DNA from: Lyophyllum atratum | Taxonomy: Eukaryota; Basidiomycota; Agaricomycetes; Agaricales; Lyophyllaceae | Direction of reading: 5' to 3' | NCBI GenBank assembly: GCA_014905825.1 | Contig: JACGCN010000050.1 | Span: 248,001 to 312,000, forward strand | DNA: 64,000 nt | Shown here: piece after piece, positions 57,377 through 64,000 of the stretch | How positions within the stretch are numbered: the stretch's first letter is position 1 | Layout of the letters: each line of letters opens with the position of its first letter | Translations under genes and position numbers: made by a program | Notes under the pieces: generated by a model | Seen by the model: only the letters and a program-made list of their open reading frames with translations | Told to the model about the DNA's origin: nothing | Databases searched by the model: none

Positions 57377-60016
57377 TTAGTGCGACGCCTTAATAAGATC
57401 CGCCGCCTTCTCCGCAACCCCATAAAGCGTCGACGACAAATGCGCGCTAACCTGCATCGGCATAACCGACGCATCCACCACCCGCACATTCGTCGTATCA
57501 TACACCTTCAGCTGCGCATTCACCACACCTACAAAAACACCCCCCAAGTACACCCATCAGCATCTCCACCCAACTTAAGAAAGGGGGGGAAAGGAAAGGA
57601 AAGGAACGCACCACCAAGCGAACGCCGCATCATCGCAGCGGTGCCCACAGGATGCGCGACGGAGACGTAATTACTCTGGATCCACGACTTCCACGCCGCG
57701 TCCGTCCCGCGCTGGGCGTTATCCGGCACCGCGCCAGCTGGCTTCGTCTCGCCCGCCGACAAGTAACTGTACCCCACCCAACACATACCCCATCAGAAAC
57801 GCGAGGAAGATAGAAAGAGGAGAGGAGCAAGTACCTGAGAGGCGCCGTGCTCAAGATCTTGCGGGACAGACGCGCGGTGGCGACTTGTATATCCATGTCG
57901 ATGTCCGCGTTGAAGTAGCCCACTTTGATCGCGGGGTAGGTGAATGGGTTCGTGCTCTACACCACCCACCGCATCAGCTCAATATCCCACGACAGAGCAA
58001 GCAGAGGGGGGGGTACACACCGTGATCTTGACAGTCCCGCGGGAGAAGGGAAGGAGAGGCCACATGATGATCCCAAGCGTGCTACACCACCCCACCCGCA
58101 CATCAGTAAAGCCATCCACAAAGGGCCAGGGGGGGAGGAAAAAACGTACTCAGGGTATCCCGTATCATAAAAGATCTCCGAAACAGGCGCTGCAACCCAC
58201 TTCAACATCCTCATATACATTCATGAAGGAACGAACCACCCACCCTTAGTATCAATAATCAACCCCGCCTGCACCCTAAACACCTCCTCCAGCGCCTCCG
58301 CGCTCATCCCCGCCCCCGCCTGGCTCGCCGCCCACCCCGGTATGCCAGCCCGCATCTTGAGGGCGGTGGCGTTGGCAGAGCTCCCGAAGAGCTCGTAGAG
58401 GTTCGGGAAGGCGATGGCGTTGGAGGGGCCGCGCCCGCCGAGGTCGAAGCCGTTGCTCCGGGCGCCGAGGGCGGATTGGGACTTTGAAAGGGGTGTTAGT
58501 TATATCTTATGCTCAGGGGGGAAAGGAAGGGGAGGAGGGAGGAGGGGGGGAGGGAAATGCACCTGTTCTTGAAGGTTCCGCCCGACAGTCTTAAGATCAA
58601 TACGCGTAGTGATGTTCAGCGGGCCCAGAACCGCAGAGTCCCCAACACCAGAGAGCTGGAGCAGCTGCGGAGTCTATCCTCATCCCACCTCAGTCAATTC
58701 CAAGGACCGCATATATCGAAGGGAGGCGAACCACGTACCATGATAGCGCCAGCAGCGACGATGACCTCCAGACGCGCTTTCGCCGTGTATCGCGTTGCAC
58801 CGCCCGTGGTGGGGGCGAATTCGACGCCTGTGGCTGTGAGTGGGAGGGTTGAGCCGGACCAGTTGATCTTGGTGACCTACAGGGGGCAGGGGCGATCAGA
58901 AAAGGAGAACGAGACAGGGGAGAGGGGCGGGAGGAGGGAGAAGGGAGAAGGGAAAGGGAAAGGTACCTGGTGTTTGGTGAGGGTGAGCCAGTTGGTACGG
59001 ACGCTCTCGACGGGGGTGAGGTACGCCTGTGGCGCGGACGAGCGGTGGCCCTGGTCGTGCCAGTTGACAGTCTGCTCACATGTCAGAAACGAGGGATCAG
59101 AAATCGAGAAGTGAGAAGAGGAGGGGATGACGTACGATGGGGGTGATGGAAACGCAGTTGGGCGTGCCGCCGTTCAAGTCCTTATAGCGCTTGATCCCAG
59201 TGAGCCCAACGATAGTGTTGAGGAAGCTGGTCTGCTGCGGTCCGCCGTACATCGACCCGGGTTCGGGGAAGGTGACCTGGACGGGGCCGTTGTAGCCATG
59301 GTAGGAGTCGATGTACTGCGCGCCCTTGTTGGCTTGTTCGGGATTGGGCGGCGAGAAGGTTTCCGACTGGGTGTGACTTGAGTGTCAAAGAGGCTCAGAA
59401 AGGGGTGAAAAGTTTCGATGCGTACCTTCTTCATGTAACTGAAGAGCCCATTCCAGTTCCAGCCCACGCTCGCCTCGGACGGCTCAAGAAGCGTCGACCA
59501 CGCGTCGTACTGCTCCTTCGTCCCACGGGTGTACGCCCCTCCATTGATGGACGCTGCGAACCAAACGTCAGTCCCCCCCTTCGTCCATCCAACGCGTCAA
59601 ACCACTCACAGCCACCACCAAACGTCTTCCCACTACGTATCCACACCGTCAGCACATCACCCCATACCACACACAAGTTACAAACTCACCCCGATATCCT
59701 CTTCCCGCTCTCGGCAGGCCACGACCAGTCCAGATCCGATCCAAAGAACTGCCCATAGTTGTAAATATCGTATACACGCGGTCAGTCTGTTGTCTGCGCC
59801 GGCCTCGATCAGCAGCACCGTCTTCCCCGCGTTCTCTGCGAGGCGCGCGGCGACGGTCGTGCCTGTGAGGCCTCCGCCCACGACGATGTAGTCGAAGGTC
59901 TGGCCGTTTGCGGCGCTGGCGGAGGTGGTGACGCCTGACGCGCGTTTGTTCAGATGCGGGGAGGCGGCGCTGTAGCCGGCGAGGCCCAGGAGGAGGTAGG
60001 GCAGCGGGGCGAGCAT
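57377..60016 (-). CDS. Secreted GMC oxidoreductase (AA3_2, aryl-alcohol-oxidase-like)
   Basis: An extracellular FAD enzyme oxidising alcohols with release of H2O2 or reduction of quinones. Signal peptide [20 protein letters not shown] with a KR near residue 25. The FAD Rossmann motif is [19 protein letters not shown], then [36 protein letters not shown] (GMC signature 1), [60 protein letters not shown] (signature 2), [21 protein letters not shown] (first catalytic His) and [20 protein letters not shown] (second His region), ending [12 protein letters not shown] with TAA at 57377. About 14 small introns. Intact. Aryl-alcohol oxidase, glucose dehydrogenase or another AA3 activity cannot be separated by eye. 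Flanked by long inverted repeats. Confidence 0.92.
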
Positions 60017-60499
60017 TGGGGGGAGGGGAGGGGAGGTGGAGATGGGGGAGGAGGAGGGGTTAGGCTGGTTTTATATGGGTGTGCCTAGGCCCTAGGACGT
60101 AAGGGAGGGCAATGCAGATCATGTGGAGATGTCGGGTTCGTAGGGCCGCGTACGTCGATGCGACGTTTCATCTTCGCATGGGTCGCGATTAACGGCGTAT
60201 TTTGGATTCCCCTCTCTCCCTCCTTTCAGTTCTAGCAAATATCAACTGTTAGACTCGGATAATGAACGAGCTCGAGGGGACAGCTCACCCATTGGAACTT
60301 GGTAAAAATCTTGAATTTGGTCATCGCTTGACAACGGCTTGAAGATTATGGATCACGAGCGGTCATTGAAGACCGACGTTGCCACCACAGACGCCGGCGG
60401 TCACGCCTATCACCACTCCTCGCATCCCTCTCTCCCTCAGCCTCCTGTCCTCTCCTGTCCTGCGTTCCCACGTCACATCGCAAGGCTTGGCGGCGCCTT

Positions 60500-60864
60500 C
60501 CGACCCCGCTGGAAAAGGTCCTATACTCCAGTCTTGTGGTTCCCGCCTTGACCACGCATCGAGACCCCGACTAGAGGACTGTACTTGTGGGGTTTGGGTA
60601 CGGCTGATAACAACGGACGGTGGCGAACCCTTCAGAATGGTCACGAAGCCGGCTCTTGGTCGCGGTGTTAGTGCGTCCTCGGCTTGTGTCGATCATCAAT
60701 CGCCTACAATCTAATCTATGACTTCAAAATTTGTCACAGGACGCTATCCAACATGATACCCAGCGCCCATAGGACATCCATAAAGATGGAGCGTTGTAGG
60801 GACAAGGTTCACAATACTAGGCAAGTACCTCGCATGATATCGTTCTCCTCGACCAAAATACACG
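60500..60864 (-). repeat. Long inverted repeat, right arm
   Basis: Pairs with 56591-56976 in opposite orientation. Confidence 0.8.
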
Positions 60865-61370
60865 TTTACGACTATGGATATTATCAGGTTTCACCCGCCT
60901 GCTCAGCGCTCAGCCTTCGCATCGAGGTGGATGTCTTTCAGAAAGGCTGTGACAATCGCTGAGGATTACTCCTGATATCAGTTCACCTGGAAAACCGCTG
61001 TCTTAGGTGATTTTGGTTTCTCTGAGGACTACATCTGACGTAGCTTTCCGCTTCCGGTGTCATGTATCCGTCGTTATCTGTGGCTGGGAGAATGAGGAAG
61101 CCAGCTGAATATTATCATCATACCGTGCGGTTATGCTCAAGGCCCCATTTCACCGTTTGATTCAGGGTTCATATACATATTCCGAGACTTCTCATCTCCC
61201 CTTTCTCTCCTATATTATAGCGTGTCTGGCGTTGTTCCCGCTCTTACACCTCCACCCCATCCCATCCACTATTTAAAACCCCGCGCTCAAGTACATCCTG
61301 CCCTCTTACGACCAGCGCCATTGCACACAACACCTCGACCCGTAGCTCCAACCCCGCCCAGTGCCTCGCC
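60865..61370. other. Intergenic
   Basis: TATATTATAG at 61211 followed by pyrimidine-rich sequence and a second TATTTAAAA at 61269 look like core-promoter elements for a plus-strand transcript starting near 61290. No domain was recognised. Confidence 0.35.
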
Positions 61371-61655
61371 AACAACACCTCCCCAAACCAAACCACACCC
61401 CCAACCTCCACCATACTCCTCACCCTCCTCATCCTCCTCACCCACCGCATCCTCCAGCTCCTCCTCCTCACCTCCTGCCTCCTCCTCCTCCTCCCCATCT
61501 TCCTCCCCCTCATCATCTTCGTCCGACTCGTGCACTATCTCTTGGAGCTGGCGAAACCTGTACTGGACCCGGTGGAGCATGTGGTGAATTCGGCGGTGGA
61601 TTTGTTGGCGAGAGCGGTTGTTATGGCTGTGTTTAGTCCGTACGCGGCTCCGTAG
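61371..61655 (+). CDS. Possible small membrane protein (3' exon)
   Basis: One of three open frames over a TCC/CCT-rich tract. This one reads NNTSPNQTTPPTSTILLTLL, a Leu-rich hydrophobic stretch ending LLLLLPIFLPLIIFVRLVHY, and then a sensible amphipathic helix (ELAKPVLDPVEHVVNSAVDL, LARAVVMAVFSPYAAP) with TAG at 61653-61655. The C-terminal part is protein-like in this frame only. It has no Met, so an upstream exon is needed (the sequence ALKYILPSYDQRHCTQHLDP at 61283-61340 is in another frame and could be joined by splicing). Family unknown. Confidence 0.3.
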   Translation, partial: NNTSPNQTTPPTSTILLTLLILLTHRILQLLLLTSCLLLLLPIFLPLIIFVRLVHYLLELAKPVLDPVEHVVNSAVDLLARAVVMAVFSPYAAP

Positions 61656-62325
61656 ACCGTGGGGAGAGTCTGACACGTTCACCTATGTCAAAGAGCTTGG
61701 GGTCCAATCCGCCTTGCCCTTCTCCCTTCACGTTCATTGGCTCCGCCTCCGTCTCTGCCACAGTCTTCCCAGTCCTCTCCTCGATCATCGCTGACGTCCA
61801 AGGGCATCGACTCGCATTTCCACGACACCACTGTGACTGGATCCACATCAGCACTGAGCACCGATAAGTACAAGTTACGAGTAGGTCCCAAGTCGGACCA
61901 CGCGACATGTTGTAGTAGCAGTACAGTAACAGTACCCAGCTCTACCCTCCACCATCTCAATATATCGGGTTATTACGTACCTCACCAACGACCAATGTCC
62001 TTCCACCTTACACATCGCATAGGGCCAAGGATCCCGACACCCCAGCAGTCCTAGTCAACCTCCGAGTCCAAGAGCGCAAGACTAGGAAACACGTATCATT
62101 CCGGTGGGTACATACCGTACGTAGACTAAGATAAAATAAAGATCGCACACGGCGCATACATATAACTCGGATATCCAAAAAGAAACTCAAAAGAAAAGAA
62201 ATTAATCATTCCCGCAAGGGCTCCCTCTCCCCCGCCTTCTCCCTTCACCTCCCCCAACCAACCTGACCTAACCAGAACCACAACCCCCCTCCCCACTCCC
62301 ACTCCCACCCCCCCTCACACGCCTC
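61656..62325. other. Intergenic between convergent genes
   Basis: Contains C-rich tracts at 62215-62320. No gene was recognised. Confidence 0.35.
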
Positions 62326-64000
62326 TCACTGCTCCCTCGCCAAAACCACAATACTCAAACTCGCCAGCATCACCACCACCGCGACCGGGCCCGCAACCTC
62401 AAGAAAGCCAACCCTAAAAGACGCGCGACACATCGAGGGAGATAGAGAGGGGGTTGTGTGTCAGGGAATCAGGTAGTCAGGGAGTCAGGGAGTCAAGGAA
62501 TCAGGTAGCCAGGGACGGAAAAAGCGAGGTCTATGCGCATAGGGAGTCGGAAGGCAACAAGGAAAGGCAGTTCTCACGAGGTTATCCGCAACTTTCTCAG
62601 CATGTCTCCCCATGACGCCCCGTGCCCGTAGTGGGGCGGGTCGGAAAGGTCGAAGGACCCGGGCATTTGTAGCTCGCGCTCGTGGTCCTCGTTGGCGTCG
62701 TTGGGGGACAGCATTGATTCGGGCTCGTCGTGGATCTGGGTGTTGGTGGGTGAGCTGGGGTTGGAGTTTGGGTTTGGGTTGGTGTTGGTGTTGCTGGCGG
62801 AATTGGTGTTGGTGTGGGCGTTGCTGGCGGAGTTGTTGTTAGTGTCGGAGTTGGTGTCAGGGTCAATATCGGCGTTGCTCTTGCTATTGCTCTTGTCGTC
62901 CTTCTCCTTCTCCTTCTCCGCCACAGCCTCGAGTACAGGCGTCGGCGGCCTCACATGCGGCGGCAGATGCACCTCAGGCTTCCTCCTCAACTCATGCCCC
63001 TTACTCGGCACATCCAACCTCTCCCCCTCCTCCTCCCTCGGCGTCGTCACAGTCACATGCTCATTCGTCCCCGGATCCGCCCTCCCCTCCTCCCCCTCCT
63101 CATCCGAATCCAACCACCCCCGCTAGTCTTACTCCCCCCCGTCGCCCCCGTACTCGCCCGACTCACGCCTGAGAGCCCCGAGCCGAGCCGATTCAAAGCC
63201 CTCGCAGACGCGATAGCACTCTTCCACCGCGCGCGCGGGTCGAAGTGGTCGCGCAGCCCGTGGGAGAGGTCGTGCTCCGCCGAGGGCTCGTGGGTGGTGA
63301 GCCAGCGGTGGGAGGCGGCTTCGGCGGCTGTGGGGCGTTTGGCGGGGTCGGGCTGGAGGAGGGTTCTGATGAAGTCTTTGGCTGCCAAAACGGTAACAGG
63401 CTTGGATCAGCAAGGGGGAGGGGAGGGGAGGGGAGAGGGGGAGTACCTTCTTTAGACACGTTCTTCCAGTATCGGTCGTGAAACTCGATCTTGGCCTCCG
63501 TCGTCTCCCGTATCAGGACCTTCACGTCTCTGACCGGAAAGGTGAGTATCCGCACAGCAGCACGTACGTGATGATCCTGGCGAATTGTTAAATTACAAAA
63601 ATAGAAGGTGATCATGGATGACGCACCCAGTGGACCAGATGTCCACGGCTTTGCCGTGCCCGTCTTTGTTTAGAACTTCCGGCGCGACGTACCCGAAGCT
63701 CCCTGCGAGCGAGTGGAGTTGTTCTTCGGGGGAGTGGAGGTGTTTCGCACTGCGTGGGAGGGAAGGGTGGTTGGTTGGTAAGGCTGGACTGTATGCGCGG
63801 GGCAGGGGGAGGGGACGTACATTCCAAAGTCGGCGATGACGATGTCGCTGTCGGGCTCTTTAGTGCGGTAGAGGATGTTTTCGGGTCTGTTGGTGTATGC
63901 GTTGTAAGCGGGGAGGAGGAGGAGGGGGAGGATGGATATACGACGTACTTCAGGTCCCGGTGCACGATATCGTGCTCGTGTAAGTATTTGACTCCGGACA
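62326..64000 (-). CDS. CaMK-like Ser/Thr protein kinase with C-terminal membrane anchor, 5' partial, frameshifted
   Basis: It begins beyond the right edge. Visible kinase motifs in order: [13 protein letters not shown] (catalytic loop), [20 protein letters not shown] (DFG), [20 protein letters not shown] (APE), [60 protein letters not shown] with [12 protein letters not shown], and the CaMKI-type regulatory segment [20 protein letters not shown]. Then a long acidic Asn/Thr/Ser-rich linker ([20 protein letters not shown]) and, after a final intron, [28 protein letters not shown], a single hydrophobic helix with TGA at 62326. Reading from SPFRSE into DVKVLI needs one extra base: the sequence has TCAGAGACGTG, which gives SET-stop. 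Either an assembly error or an inactivating deletion. The family role is Ca2+/calmodulin-responsive signalling. Confidence 0.85.

Noticed and set aside
61287..61682. Acidic Glu-rich minus-strand frame
   Set aside because: It arises from the complement of a TCC/CCT-rich tract; the opposite strand carries a more protein-like C-terminus.
1..64000. CRISPR array, phage, operon or prokaryotic gene cluster
   Set aside because: The window is intron-rich eukaryotic DNA; no regularly spaced short repeats or prokaryotic gene layout occur.

Overview
This window looks like nuclear DNA from an agaricomycete-type basidiomycete fungus. The genes are split by many short introns (about 45-70 bp) with GT..AG ends and CTAAC/CTGAC-like branch points. 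Genes lie on both strands without operons. Basidiomycete staples are present: a Zn2Cys6 regulator, F-box genes, a GMC oxidoreductase, an AAD-type aldo-keto reductase, a GH31 glucosidase and small secreted cysteine-rich proteins. Nothing looks viral or prokaryotic. All gene models were made by eye from splice signals and reading frame, so exon edges are approximate.

Layout. 1-2821: 3' part of an ArAE_2/DUF2421 membrane transporter. 4259-6378: MFS permease of the Dal5/ACS type. 6861-8464 (minus): UbiA prenyltransferase. 10639-11151 (minus): short F-box gene. 11455-13859: erythromycin-esterase-family gene between two 63-bp direct repeats. 13950-14252: tiny tail-anchored Tom6-like gene. 15039-15857: unknown protein. 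16600-17345: F-box-like remnant. 17714-19498: aldo-keto reductase copy 1. 20.4-23.4 kb: mostly empty, with a 613-bp MITE-like element. 23726-25693 (minus): Gln/His-rich Zn2Cys6 transcription factor. 25.7-29.9 kb: mostly non-coding, with tandem repeats. 30051-30924: secreted cysteine-rich protein. 31204-35680 (minus): GH31 glucosidase, divergent from an F-box protein at 35870-37918. 38160-39680 (minus): uridine phosphorylase. 42040-43579: HMG-box factor. 44602-45793: dienoyl-CoA reductase-like SDR. 47399-51517: WDR24/Rtc1-like SEA/GATOR2 subunit. 52280-54102: aldo-keto reductase copy 2. 55188-55648 (minus): secreted protein with three C-x-PWEWWC repeats and a 140-bp tandem array upstream. 57377-60016 (minus): GMC oxidase between long inverted repeats. 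62326-64000 (minus): CaMK-like kinase with a predicted C-terminal membrane anchor and an apparent frameshift.

The most unusual material is of two kinds. First, there is the secreted C-x-PWEWWC triple-repeat protein, a possible precursor of repeated disulfide-looped peptides. Second, there is a segmental-duplication network about 35 kb apart that links the two aldo-keto reductase genes, pieces of the Rtc1 3' end and an inverted flanking block. Several other genes are bracketed by repeats (esterase, GMC oxidase), and one MITE has 41-bp perfect terminal inverted repeats.
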